Made by a program: the position numbers and the translations under genes. The notes below the pieces were generated by a model that saw nothing but the letters and a program-made list of their open reading frames with translations, did not search any database and was not told the DNA's origin. From an uncultured Aliiroseovarius sp. (GTDB lineage: Bacteria > Pseudomonadota > Alphaproteobacteria > Rhodobacterales > Rhodobacteraceae), in the NCBI RefSeq assembly GCF_947492455.1, contig NZ_CANLNB010000003.1, positions 310,001 through 374,000 of the forward strand: a stretch of DNA of 64,000 nt. Reading direction: 5' to 3'. Positions 42,071 to 50,693 of the stretch are shown one piece after another (positions within the stretch are counted from its first letter, which is position 1; each line of letters begins with the position of its first letter).

Positions 42071-42750
42071 GCATCCCCTTTCGGCAGGAAACTTGTCACG
42101 TCCGGAACCCGGTCACAGACCCGATCACGGGCGGATTCGTCGTGGAAAATCCCCACAATTGCCGCGCCGCGTGCCTTGGCCTCTTCAATCAGGCACATCA
42201 CCGTCTCGCGGTTCTGGGCATCAAGGCTGGCGGTGGGTTCATCCAAGAGCAGCGCCCGGTAGGGATGCACAAAGCCACGCGCAATGTTCACCCGCTGCTG
42301 TTCACCACCTGAAAAGGTGGTCGGGCTGAGCGACCAAAGCCGTTCGGGGATGTTCAGGCGCGCCAGAAGGGTGGCGGCCTTGTTACGCGCGGCACCTTCG
42401 TCTTCACCCAGCGCCAGCAAAGGCTCGGCCACCACGTCCAGCGTGGGCACACGGGGCACCACGCGCAAGAACTGGCTGACATAGCCCAGCGTGGTACGGC
42501 GCAGGTCCAGCACGTCGCGGGGATTGGCACCGACGACCTCGACCCCGTCCACCCGGATCGAGCCGGACTGCGTCAGATAGTTGCCATAGATCATCCGCAT
42601 CAAGGTGGATTTCCCCGCGCCAGACGCGCCGGAAAGGGCCACGCATTCGCCCGGAGTGACCTCGACATTGGCGTCGCTCATCACCGTGATCACCGCCGTG
42701 CCTTGGTTGTGCAGGGTGAAGTTTTTCTCGACATTTTGAATGGAAATCAT
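42067..42750 (-). CDS. phnL: C-P lyase accessory ABC-type ATPase PhnL
   Basis: The 227-residue product has [17 protein letters not shown], the signature FSGGEQQRVNIARGF and Walker B LLLDEPTASLD. Start is MISIQNVEKNF at 42750. PhnL associates with the C-P lyase core complex and is not a transport ATPase. It starts 4 bases after phnK ends. Confidence 0.92.
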   Translation of the reverse strand: MISIQNVEKNFTLHNQGTAVITVMSDANVEVTPGECVALSGASGAGKSTLMRMIYGNYLTQSGSIRVDGVEVVGANPRDVLDLRRTTLGYVSQFLRVVPRVPTLDVVAEPLLALGEDEGAARNKAATLLARLNIPERLWSLSPTTFSGGEQQRVNIARGFVHPYRALLLDEPTASLDAQNRETVMCLIEEAKARGAAIVGIFHDESARDRVCDRVPDVTSFLPKGDA

Positions 42751-42754
42751 GGTG

Positions 42755-43582
42755 CTACACCTGCAAAACAGAAGAGACAAGAAGTTGCGTATAGGCGTGT
42801 TGCGGGTCGTCCAGCACCTGATCGGTCAGGCCGGTTTCCACCACGTGACCATCTTTCATCACCATTAGCCGGTCGGCAAGCAGACGCACCACAGCGAGGT
42901 CGTGGGTGACGATGATCGCCGACAGGCCCATCTGCCGCACAAGTCCGCGCAGTAGGTCCAGAAGACGCGCCTGCACCGAGACGTCTAGGCCCCCGGTCGG
43001 TTCATCCATGAACACCAGACGCGGCCCGGTGACCAGATTGCGGGCGATCTGCAGACGCTGCTGCATCCCGCCTGAAAACGCCGACGGGCGGTCGTCAATG
43101 CGGGTCTCATTGATCTCAACCCGGCCAAGCCAGTCAATCGCCTCGTCCCGGATCTGGCCGTAATGGCGTGCGCCGACGGCCATCAGGCGTTCGCCAACAT
43201 TGCCACCGGCCGAAACCGACATGCGCAGCCCGTCGCGGGCGTGTTGGTGGACAAAAGCCCAGTCGGTGCGCGACAGCATCCGCCGCTCGGGTTCGGCCAT
43301 CGTCACGGTGTCGACCAGACCGGCATCGCGCGTGTCAAACAACACCTCGCCCTGATCCGGTTCCAGATGCCCGGCAAGGCAGTTCAGCAGTGTCGACTTG
43401 CCCGAGCCGCTTTCGCCCACGATCCCCATCACTTCTCCGGGGTAGAGGTCGAAATTCACGCCGGTACAGCCAATGCGCTGGCCATAGCGTTTCTCGATAT
43501 TCGCCACACGAAATAGCGGGCGCGGGGCGGAGTTTTCAGAAAACTCCGTGAAAAATTCTTCGGAAGACTTTTGCAGCGTCAT
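42755..43582 (-). CDS. phnK: C-P lyase ABC-type ATPase PhnK
   Basis: The 275-residue product starts MTLQKSSEEFFTEF and has [53 protein letters not shown] and LVFMDEPTGGLDVSVQARLLD. It binds the PhnGHIJ core and powers it. It overlaps phnJ by 4 bases. The ~24-residue N-terminal extension before the ATPase domain is longer than in E. coli. Confidence 0.92.
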   Translation of the reverse strand: MTLQKSSEEFFTEFSENSAPRPLFRVANIEKRYGQRIGCTGVNFDLYPGEVMGIVGESGSGKSTLLNCLAGHLEPDQGEVLFDTRDAGLVDTVTMAEPERRMLSRTDWAFVHQHARDGLRMSVSAGGNVGERLMAVGARHYGQIRDEAIDWLGRVEINETRIDDRPSAFSGGMQQRLQIARNLVTGPRLVFMDEPTGGLDVSVQARLLDLLRGLVRQMGLSAIIVTHDLAVVRLLADRLMVMKDGHVVETGLTDQVLDDPQHAYTQLLVSSVLQV

Positions 43583-44445
43583 GCTGAGATCTCCTCGTGT
43601 TGGGCTGCGGCTGCGTCTTGCAGTGCGGTCTGACGGGATGCGCAATAGGCCGTGTCCGAGCAGACAAAGATGCGCCCGCCCTGATCGTCGACGATCACCT
43701 CGTCCAGATAGCTGTCATCGGCGCCGCACAGCTCGCAGCTGTGGTCGGCTTTTGATGCTTCAAACGGGTAGTCTTCGAAATCCAGACTGACGACCTCGGT
43801 ATAGGGGGGCAGGGCATAGATACGCTGTTCCCGTCCCGCGCCGAACAGCTGGATCGCGGGCATGGTCATTTTCGGGTTGTCGAATTTCGGGATCGGCGAC
43901 GGGTCCATCACATAGCGCCCTTCGACCTTGACTGGATAGGCATAGGCGGTGGCAATCGCCCCGTGGCGCGCGATGTCCTCGTATAGCTTCACATGCATGA
44001 GGCCGTATTCCTCAAGGCTGTGCATCTTGCGGGTTTCCGTCTCGCGCGGTTCCAGAAAGCGCAGGGGTTCGGGGATTGGCACCTGATAGACGAGGATCTG
44101 GTCTTCGTTCAGCGCGGCCTCGGGGATCCGGTGGCGGGTCTGAATGACGGTGGCCTTATCCGTTTCTTCCGTGGTGTCGACGCCTGCCGTGGCCTGAAAG
44201 AACTTGCGGATCGACACGGCGTTGGTGGTGTCATCGGCGCCTTGGTCGATCACCTTGAACACGTCCTCGGGCGTCAGGGTCGCGGCGGATACCTGCACGC
44301 CGCCCGTGCCCCAGCCAAACGGCATCGGCATTTCGCGGCTGGCAAACGGCACCTGATAGCCGGGGATCGCGAGGCCTTTCAGGATTGCCCGCCGGATCAT
44401 CCGCTTGGTCTGTTCGTCAAGATAGGCGAAGTTATAGTCGTTCAT
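43579..44445 (-). CDS. phnJ: C-P lyase catalytic subunit PhnJ (radical SAM)
   Basis: The 288-residue product starts at MNDYNFAYLDEQTKRMIRRAILKG (ATG 44445, overlapping phnI by 4 bases). The iron-sulfur cysteines are conserved, at Cys237, Cys240, Cys262 and Cys268 by my count, with the same spacing as E. coli PhnJ. It cleaves the C-P bond of ribose 1-phosphonate 5-phosphate. Confidence 0.95.
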   Translation of the reverse strand: MNDYNFAYLDEQTKRMIRRAILKGLAIPGYQVPFASREMPMPFGWGTGGVQVSAATLTPEDVFKVIDQGADDTTNAVSIRKFFQATAGVDTTEETDKATVIQTRHRIPEAALNEDQILVYQVPIPEPLRFLEPRETETRKMHSLEEYGLMHVKLYEDIARHGAIATAYAYPVKVEGRYVMDPSPIPKFDNPKMTMPAIQLFGAGREQRIYALPPYTEVVSLDFEDYPFEASKADHSCELCGADDSYLDEVIVDDQGGRIFVCSDTAYCASRQTALQDAAAAQHEEISA

Positions 44446-45542
44446 TCCGCCGCCTCCTGTGCGTGGGTGTTGCCTGCCCCGGCCATCGTGTCGCGGCGCA
44501 GTTTGCGCACCAGTTCCAGTTCCGACTGAAAGTCGACGTAGTGGGGCAGTTTGATATGTTCCAAGAACCCGGTCGCTTGGATGTTGTCGCAATGCGACAG
44601 CACGAATTCCTCGTCCTGCGCGGCGGCGCCCAGATTGTCTTCGCCCAGCTCTTCCCAGCGCAATGCGCGGTCCACCAGCGCCATCGAGATTGCCTTGCGT
44701 TCCGACATACCGAAGACAAGGCCATAGCCGCGCGTGAAATGGGCGGGCTCGGTTTTCGAGCCGGTGAACTGGTTCACGGTTTCGCATTCGGTGACGGTGA
44801 TGTCGCCGATCTCGATCGCGAAGCCCAGTTCGGGGATGTCGACCTCAACTGGTACGTCACCAATGCGAAGCTCGCCCACAAAGGCGTGATTGCGGGCATA
44901 GCCGCGCTGGGTCGAGTAGGCGAGGCTGAGCAAGAAGCCCTCGTCCCCGCGCGCCAAGGATTGCAGGCGCAAGGGGCGATTTGCAGGCAGTTCCATCGGT
45001 TCACGGGTCAGGTCGGGCGGGGTTTCGGCCCCCTGTTTTTCCTGCTGGATCAGCCCCTCGCCATCCAAGAAGCTCAGCACATGCGGGACGTCGCCCGGCT
45101 GCGCGTCGCCTTCTGGGGCGTCGGTCAAGCCGCCTTCGGCTGCCAGTTTGAAATCCAGAAGGCGGTGGGTGTAGTCGAAGGTCGGCCCAAGGATTTGCCC
45201 ACCTGGTACGTCCTTGAACGTGGCCGAGATACGGCGGTCGCAGGCCATCTTCTCGGTCGCGATGGGTTCAGACCCGGCAAAGCGCGGCAGGGTGGTGCGA
45301 TAGGCGCGGATCAGGAAGATCGCTTCGATCATGTCCCCGCGTGCCTGCTTGATCGCCAGCGCGGCCAGATCAGGATCATAAAGCGAGCCTTCGGCCATTA
45401 CGCGGTTCACGGCCAGCGACAGTTGCTTGCGGATTTGGGCGACGGAGAGTTCCGAGACATCGTGGTCTCCGCGACGTTCCTCGCCCAGCCAGGCATGCGC
45501 ATTGTCAATGGCGCGCTCGCCCCCTTTTACGGCGACATACAT
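44442..45542 (-). CDS. phnI: C-P lyase subunit PhnI
   Basis: The 366-residue product starts MYVAVKGGERAIDNAHAWLGEERR, and GFLEHIKLPHYVDFQSELELVRKLR near the end is typical of PhnI. It is the nucleosidase-type subunit that, with PhnG, H and L, attaches phosphonate to ribose triphosphate. The start shares a base with the phnH stop (TAATG). Confidence 0.95.
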   Translation of the reverse strand: MYVAVKGGERAIDNAHAWLGEERRGDHDVSELSVAQIRKQLSLAVNRVMAEGSLYDPDLAALAIKQARGDMIEAIFLIRAYRTTLPRFAGSEPIATEKMACDRRISATFKDVPGGQILGPTFDYTHRLLDFKLAAEGGLTDAPEGDAQPGDVPHVLSFLDGEGLIQQEKQGAETPPDLTREPMELPANRPLRLQSLARGDEGFLLSLAYSTQRGYARNHAFVGELRIGDVPVEVDIPELGFAIEIGDITVTECETVNQFTGSKTEPAHFTRGYGLVFGMSERKAISMALVDRALRWEELGEDNLGAAAQDEEFVLSHCDNIQATGFLEHIKLPHYVDFQSELELVRKLRRDTMAGAGNTHAQEAAE

Positions 45543-46135
45543 TAGCTTGCCCCCCCTTTAGTCACTTTGGTTGTGCGCGGCAGGCTGGCCAGCCGGGTGT
45601 CCGCGCAGAAGAAGAAATCCAATCCCAGCGGGAAGAGCAGCGCGTTGCGCAAGAATGCGTCCGTTTCGGGCAGAGACAGGCGTGCGGTGTCCTTAATCCC
45701 GGGACCGGTTAGGATTGCCCCGGTCGACGACAATGCGTCCATCTCGACAATCAGCGTGGCCGAGCGGTCGGGGTATTCCGGCGTGCCAATCGCATAGGTG
45801 GTCAGCGGTGCAAGAGCGTCCCAGCGGCCAATCGCGAAATCGGCGTCTTCGGCGGGTACGATGGGCGCGCCGGTGTGAAACTGCACCCACGCGCGGATGT
45901 TCGGCGTGTCGTGGTCCCCGGCAAGGTGCAGGCCCGTGTCCGGGTCACACAGCGTCAGCACCATGACACCTGCGGCCACCGACATGGGGGCAGGGGGCGT
46001 GGCGCCGTCTAGGGTTTCAATCCGACCCGGACGGGCAATCGCGTTCATGATGGCGCGGAACTGGCGCGCGGCTTCGGTGGGCACATCTTTAAACCCGCCC
46101 TGCATGGCGGAGGTGCTGGTGGCGGTCGCAAGCAT
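45542..46135 (-). CDS. phnH: C-P lyase subunit PhnH
   Basis: The 197-residue product has FKDVPTEAARQFRAIMNAIARPGRI, VLTLCDPDTGLHL and LPLGLDFFFCADTRLASLPRTT. PhnH is a homodimeric structural subunit of the core. Its start overlaps the phnG stop by one base (TGATG). Confidence 0.95.
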   Translation of the reverse strand: MLATATSTSAMQGGFKDVPTEAARQFRAIMNAIARPGRIETLDGATPPAPMSVAAGVMVLTLCDPDTGLHLAGDHDTPNIRAWVQFHTGAPIVPAEDADFAIGRWDALAPLTTYAIGTPEYPDRSATLIVEMDALSSTGAILTGPGIKDTARLSLPETDAFLRNALLFPLGLDFFFCADTRLASLPRTTKVTKGGAS

Positions 46136-46605
46136 CAGTCTTCCCCCCTGACCATGGTAAAGAAATCGACCTTGGTGGCGGCCGCCTTTCGGGCGCGTTT
46201 GGCCTTAGTGGCGGCAAGCTGTTCGGACAGCGGGGTCAGGAAGGACGTTTGCAGCGCTTCAGCCGCATCGCCTTGCATCATCGCGTCCGCCAGTGCCGCG
46301 GCGCGGGCCTTGTCGTGGCTGCGGCCTTGCACATAGCCGTGACCCACGGTGCCGTTGTCCAGTTGAACTGTGCAGCGGGTCACCGTCATCTCGCCCAGAT
46401 TAAAGGGCGCACCTGTGCCGCCCGCGCGCCCGCGCACCATCACGGTTCCAGTTTCGGGGCGGCGCAGCCACGTGAAGCTCGGGGTGCAGTTTTGTGCGTC
46501 CCACAGCGCAAGCATCGCGCTGTCTGGCGCCTTTGCCATCAGGCTGAGCCACGCTTTGCGCGCGGCCTGAGCGGGTGGCAGTTCGTTTCTCATGTCCATT
46601 GTCAT
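46135..46605 (-). CDS. phnG: C-P lyase subunit PhnG
   Basis: The 156-residue product has ARKAWLSLMAKAP, TWLRRPETGTVMVRGRAGGTGAPFNLGEMTVTRC and GYVQGRSHDKARAAALADAMMQ, typical of PhnG. It is the first gene of phnGHIJKLN. AAGGTG lies before ATG 46605; ATG codons two and four codons later are possible. The upstream 123 bases hold a PHO-box-like element and a PhnF-type repeat. Confidence 0.93.
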   Translation of the reverse strand: MTMDMRNELPPAQAARKAWLSLMAKAPDSAMLALWDAQNCTPSFTWLRRPETGTVMVRGRAGGTGAPFNLGEMTVTRCTVQLDNGTVGHGYVQGRSHDKARAAALADAMMQGDAAEALQTSFLTPLSEQLAATKAKRARKAAATKVDFFTMVRGED

Positions 46606-46622
46606 GCAGACACCTTGTCAAG

Positions 46623-46650
46623 TTGTCTATATATCTATACTTCTAGACAA
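46623..46650. promoter_or_regulatory. Candidate PhnF operator
   Basis: TTGTCTA (46623-46629) and TAGACAA (46644-46650) are inverted repeats around 14 A/T-rich bases. The element is between phnG and phnF, where a GntR/HutC-type PhnF would act. The spacing is wide for one dimer, so it may be two sites. Confidence 0.45.
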
Positions 46651-46689
46651 ATAATCACGGATTCGCGCATTTCTGGCAAGGAAAGTGTT

Positions 46690-46707
46690 GTGAAACTTTC
46701 GTGACAG
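46690..46707 (-). promoter_or_regulatory. PHO-box-like element for phnGHIJKLN
   Basis: On the minus strand CTGTCAC-GAAA-GTTTCAC matches the two 7-base, 11-base-period halves of a PhoB site (CTGTCAT), with a further weak half CTTTCCT in phase. It lies 85 bases upstream of phnG. It points toward phnG and would make the operon respond to phosphate starvation. Confidence 0.55.
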
Positions 46708-46728
46708 CTGGCAGAGGGTCCCACGGGC

Positions 46729-47439
46729 ATGAGCATCTGGAAAACCATCGAGACGACCCTGAAGGACGAGATCCGGCAGGGGCATTATGGGCCGGGCGAC
46801 AAGCTGGCGACCGAGGCCGCACTGGCCGCGCGGTTTGGTGTGAACCGCCACACGGTGCGCCGGGCACTGGCCGAGCTGGCCGCGCAGGATTTGGTGATCT
46901 CGCGCCGGGGGGCGGGGGTGTTTGTGCGGCATGCGCCGACGGATTATCCCATTGGTGCGCGGGTGCGGTTTCACCAGAACCTTAAGGCGGCGGGCAAGAT
47001 CCCCGGCAAGAAAATGCTGGCATTCGAGACCCGCCGCGCCAACGCGCAAGAGGCTCAGTCTTTGAAACTGGACGAGGGCGCGGCGGTGCATGTGTATGAC
47101 GGGCTGTCCCTGTCGGACGGCCACCCGATTGCGGTCTTTCGCAGCGTCTTCCCGGCAGATCGCTTTCCCGAGATGCAGAAGGCGCTGAGCGATACGAATT
47201 CTGTCACCGCGGCACTCGCCCATCACGGGGTTGCGGATTATACCCGCGCGGAAACCCGGCTGTCGGCCCGATCCTGCCTCGCCACAGAAGCGCGTCATCT
47301 TGGCCTGCGCGAAGGGGCTCCGGCGCTGTTTTCAGAGGGCATCAATGTGGATGGCGACGGCATCCCGGTCGAGCTTGGCCTGACTTGGTTTGCAGGGGAT
47401 CGCGTCACGCTGACGCTTGACGGTGGGCACACAGCCTAA
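46729..47439 (+). CDS. phnF: Phosphonate operon regulator PhnF (GntR/HutC family)
   Basis: The 236-residue product has a GntR winged helix: YGPGDKLATEAALAARFGVNRHTVRRALAELAAQDLVISRRGAGVFV. The following domain is of the UTRA/HutC type. It probably represses phn genes until an inducer binds. It is divergent from phnG and followed by a second phnM. Confidence 0.9.
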   Translation: MSIWKTIETTLKDEIRQGHYGPGDKLATEAALAARFGVNRHTVRRALAELAAQDLVISRRGAGVFVRHAPTDYPIGARVRFHQNLKAAGKIPGKKMLAFETRRANAQEAQSLKLDEGAAVHVYDGLSLSDGHPIAVFRSVFPADRFPEMQKALSDTNSVTAALAHHGVADYTRAETRLSARSCLATEARHLGLREGAPALFSEGINVDGDGIPVELGLTWFAGDRVTLTLDGGHTA

Positions 47440-47521
47440 CGTTACGGAAGTGATACGTTCGCGTCACATCCACGATACAGCGCGCGATTAGCAACGGCCC
47501 AATCAATGAATGAGGCCTGGA

Positions 47522-48607
47522 ATGTCGAGCGTATCATCCCAAACCCAGCCCCTGCCGTCCTTTCGGATGACCCATGCAACCATCTTGCGGGACCGAGAGA
47601 TGCAGCAAAGGTCGGTCGTCATACAGGACGGGCGGATCTCGAAAGGCGCGCTGCCCGAGGTGAACCTGTCCGGCTATTGGATTTTGCCCGGCGTCATCGA
47701 CCTGCATGGCGATGCGTTTGAACGCCACATGGCGCCGCGTATCGGCGTGCATTTCCCAGTGGAAACGGCTCTTCGTGCGACCGACGCGGATGCGGCAGCG
47801 GCGGGCGTGACCACCGCGTGGCTCGCCCATGGTTGGAGTTGGGAAGGCGGGCATCGTGGCCCTGAGGCGGCAGAACGCTTTTTAGAGGCGATGAGCTGTT
47901 ATCAGTCGCGCACTCATACCGATCTGCGCGTACAGTTGCGGTGCGAGACGCATACGGTCGACACGGCCGACCGGCTGCACGAGGCCGTGAAGCGGCACAA
48001 GATCGACTATGTGGTGTTTAACGACCATCTGGATGAAGCGCTGAAACTATCGGGAACACGCTCCGGCGCGCTGGATGTTTGGGCGCACAAACTTGGCTTG
48101 CAGCCGCATGAGCTGATGAACGCGGTCGAGGCCGCGCGCGCACGGTCCAGCGAAGTCCCGCGCCATCTGTGCCGATTGGCCGAGCGGTTCGATCAGCTTG
48201 GCGTGAGCTACGGGAGCCATGATGATCCCGACGGGGACACACGCGAGCGGTATTCGATGATAGGCGCGCGGATCTGCGAATTTCCGACCTCGACCTCGGC
48301 CGCCCATGCGGCGCATGCGGTGGGGGATCCGGTGATCATGGGCGCGCCCAACGTGGTGCGTGGTGGCTCTCAGTCGGGCAATATCGCCGCCGAGCAGCTG
48401 ATCCGACGCGGGCTGTGTGATGCGCTGGTGAGTGATTACTACTATCCCGCCCTGACCCAAGCGGCCTTCCGGCTGGTGGATGACAGCATCCGAACGCTGC
48501 CCGAGGCTTGGGCGATGATCTCGGGCGGGCGGATTACCTATCTGGCGGGTGAGGCGGCGCATCGGTTTACCCGGATGGGCAGCGCGGTGCCGATGGCGGC
48601 GGAGTAG
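47522..48607 (+). CDS. PhnM-like amidohydrolase, second copy
   Basis: The 361-residue product has GYWILPGVIDLHGDAFERHMAPR, HKIDYVVFNDHLDEALKL, GVSYGSHDDPDGDTRERYSMIGARICEFP and APNVVRGGSQSGNIAAEQL. It is clearly PhnM-like but distinct from the first copy at 39617, with HGDAFERH where the first has HTDNLERH. It could take a different nucleotide or be redundant. It sits 82 bases downstream of phnF on the same strand. Confidence 0.8.
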   Translation: MSSVSSQTQPLPSFRMTHATILRDREMQQRSVVIQDGRISKGALPEVNLSGYWILPGVIDLHGDAFERHMAPRIGVHFPVETALRATDADAAAAGVTTAWLAHGWSWEGGHRGPEAAERFLEAMSCYQSRTHTDLRVQLRCETHTVDTADRLHEAVKRHKIDYVVFNDHLDEALKLSGTRSGALDVWAHKLGLQPHELMNAVEAARARSSEVPRHLCRLAERFDQLGVSYGSHDDPDGDTRERYSMIGARICEFPTSTSAAHAAHAVGDPVIMGAPNVVRGGSQSGNIAAEQLIRRGLCDALVSDYYYPALTQAAFRLVDDSIRTLPEAWAMISGGRITYLAGEAAHRFTRMGSAVPMAAE

Positions 48608-48679
48608 ACTGCCGTTGATTTTGCCCTCGGCGTTGCCTTGGGACGCGCGGCGGCGGTGGCTCATCTGCGACGAGCCTGA

Positions 48680-48740
48680 GAGGGGCGCTGCCCCTCGCGC
48701 GGCAAGCGCGCTCACCCCGAGGTATTTTGGGCAAAAGGAA
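48680..48740. repeat. Rhodobacteraceae-style intergenic hairpin element
   Basis: GAGGGGC-GCT-GCCCCTC forms a 7-bp stem (48680-48696), followed by a GCGC repeat and CCCCGAGGTATTTTGGGCAAA. It is between the convergent phnM copy and the hexapeptide gene and probably ends both. It fills most of the 143-base gap. Confidence 0.55.
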
Positions 48741-48750
48741 GGGCGAAAAC

Positions 48751-49365
48751 TTATGCGTATTTTTCGAGGAAAGCTTCGGCGCTGAGGCTGCGGAAGTCTT
48801 CGAGTGAGGCGCGCAGGCGGGCGTGGTCCCAATCCCACCAGGCGAGTTCTATAAGGCGTTCGGCAACCTGTTTTGGTTGGCGTGCGCGGATGGGTGCGGC
48901 CGGGACGCCCGCGACAATCGTGTAGGGCGCGACATCCTTGGTCACGATGGCGCCCGAGGCCACGACGGCCCCGTGGCCCAGCGTCACCTCGGGTTTCACC
49001 ATCGCGCCGTGGCCGATCCATGTGTCGTGGCCGATATGGGCGACGCGGGCGGCGCGGCGGGCGAAGAAGTCCTCGTCTGCTGTCACATCGTCCCAATAGT
49101 ATTCGGACCGATAGAGGAAGTGGTGGCAGGATGCCGTCTCCAGCGGGTGGTCCGTTGCTCCGATCCGGGTCATTGCGGCGATATTGGCGAACTTGCCGAT
49201 CTGCGCATTGGCGATATCCGCGTGGCGGTCGCAATAGGAATAGTCGCCGAGCTGCGCATTCACCAGCCGCGTGCCCCGACCGATTTCCACGTAGCGCCCG
49301 AAGGTGCTGTTATGGATTTCGCAATCGGGATGCAGGACGGGGTCATCGGGGGAGAGTTTGGGCAT
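48751..49365 (-). CDS. Hexapeptide-repeat transferase of phosphonate loci
   Basis: The 204-residue product has hexapeptide repeats (IGRGTRLVNAQLGDYSYCDRHADIANAQIGKFANI, HIGHDTWIGHGAMVKPEVTLGHGAVVASGAIVTKDV). It is of the left-handed beta-helix acetyltransferase type. A family with this layout is associated with phosphonate clusters. It may acetylate an aminophosphonate. Its start shares one base with the phnE stop. Confidence 0.82.
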   Translation of the reverse strand: MPKLSPDDPVLHPDCEIHNSTFGRYVEIGRGTRLVNAQLGDYSYCDRHADIANAQIGKFANIAAMTRIGATDHPLETASCHHFLYRSEYYWDDVTADEDFFARRAARVAHIGHDTWIGHGAMVKPEVTLGHGAVVASGAIVTKDVAPYTIVAGVPAAPIRARQPKQVAERLIELAWWDWDHARLRASLEDFRSLSAEAFLEKYA

Positions 49366-50693
49366 CAGTGTGCGTCCTGTCCGCCGATCAAGCGTTTGCG
49401 CAGCCAGCCCGAGAACCAGTCCATCAACATCACCATCAAGATGATCAGGGTGATGTAATAGGCGACCTCTTCCCAGTCTTTCTGGGTGATCATGGCCTGC
49501 GTCAGAAGAAGGCCAATGCCGCCCCCAGTGATCGCGCCGATGATGGTGGCGGAGCGGGTGTTGGATTCCAGATAGTAGAGCACTTGCGACAGGAAGATCG
49601 GGGTGATCTGCGGCAGGACGCCGAAGCGGTAGGTTTGCAGCGGTTTGGCACCGGTCGAGCGGATGCCCTCGATTTGCTTTCCGTCCACGTTTTCGAGCGT
49701 TTCAGAGAACATTTTGCCGAAGCTTCCAGTATCCGTGATCAGGATCGCCAGTGCGCCGGTCAAGGGGCCGGGGCCGAAGGCGCGGGCCAGAACGATGGTC
49801 CAGATCAGCGCGTCCACGCCGCGGAAGAAGTCGAAGACACGGCGTGTCACCATGCGGACCCAGACGAAGGGGGCGAAGTTGCGGGCGGCAAGAAGGGCCA
49901 GTGGCAGGGCCACGATGGCGGCACCGAAAGTACCAAGGAAGGCCATCAGGATGGTTTCGAAAATCGCCCAGGCCACCTGATGGTGTTGCCACATGCGGTT
50001 GTTCCAGAAGTCGGACCAAATGGCACCCGCTTCGCCGTTGGCTGCGCGCTGGGCCAGCGCTACTGGACCAAGTCCGTGATAGGGGCTGTCGAGGGTGAAG
50101 AAGAAAAGCTCCCACCCCATGGTATAGCGGAACACTTCGGTGCGGTTGCGGGTGATGGTCAGGCGTCCGGCTTCGGTCTTGATCGCAAGGCGGTTCTTGG
50201 ATGCGTTGATCCAGTTCGGCACGTCACCGTCGGGAAGAACTGCGTTCACGCCAGAGCGGCCCGGAGTGGCGGTGACAAGGCCGTAGCCCGGAATGTCATA
50301 GCGCACTGACCCATCCGCCAGAAACAGAACTTCGTGCCCCTTCGGCAGGGTGATGACCGTGTCGTCGCCAAGGGTGACCCAGTCAGGCGACATCCCGTCG
50401 GGGTAGGCCCCCTTGCGTTCGCCTTCGATCGAGATGGAGACCTCGCCCGAGCGATTGTCGCGGGCCACGTGGGTTTTGTAGGAGTAGCTGTCGTTGACCA
50501 GCGTCATCGCATTGTCCAGACTGGCGCGGTCACGCAGCCCTGCGATGTCGAAAGCGATGAAGATATACGCGAAATAGGCAAGGATCAGCGCGGGGACCGC
50601 AAGGGCAACCACCCGTTTGCGGGCAAAGAGCGCGTCGGTATCACGGATCAGGCGCGCGGTTGTCGCGGCGGGGGTGAGGGTTGCGGTGCTCAT
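49365..50693 (-). CDS. phnE: Phosphonate ABC transporter permease PhnE, long form
   Basis: The 442-residue product has a membrane helix at about 29-50, then a roughly 190-residue extracytoplasmic region, and then the usual permease core from about 240 with PLALLAARNFAP and QVLYYLESNTRSATIIGAITGGGIG. It is much longer than the second copy (289). The extra region may be a periplasmic domain. It overlaps the second permease by 4 bases. Confidence 0.9.
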   Translation of the reverse strand: MSTATLTPAATTARLIRDTDALFARKRVVALAVPALILAYFAYIFIAFDIAGLRDRASLDNAMTLVNDSYSYKTHVARDNRSGEVSISIEGERKGAYPDGMSPDWVTLGDDTVITLPKGHEVLFLADGSVRYDIPGYGLVTATPGRSGVNAVLPDGDVPNWINASKNRLAIKTEAGRLTITRNRTEVFRYTMGWELFFFTLDSPYHGLGPVALAQRAANGEAGAIWSDFWNNRMWQHHQVAWAIFETILMAFLGTFGAAIVALPLALLAARNFAPFVWVRMVTRRVFDFFRGVDALIWTIVLARAFGPGPLTGALAILITDTGSFGKMFSETLENVDGKQIEGIRSTGAKPLQTYRFGVLPQITPIFLSQVLYYLESNTRSATIIGAITGGGIGLLLTQAMITQKDWEEVAYYITLIILMVMLMDWFSGWLRKRLIGGQDAH

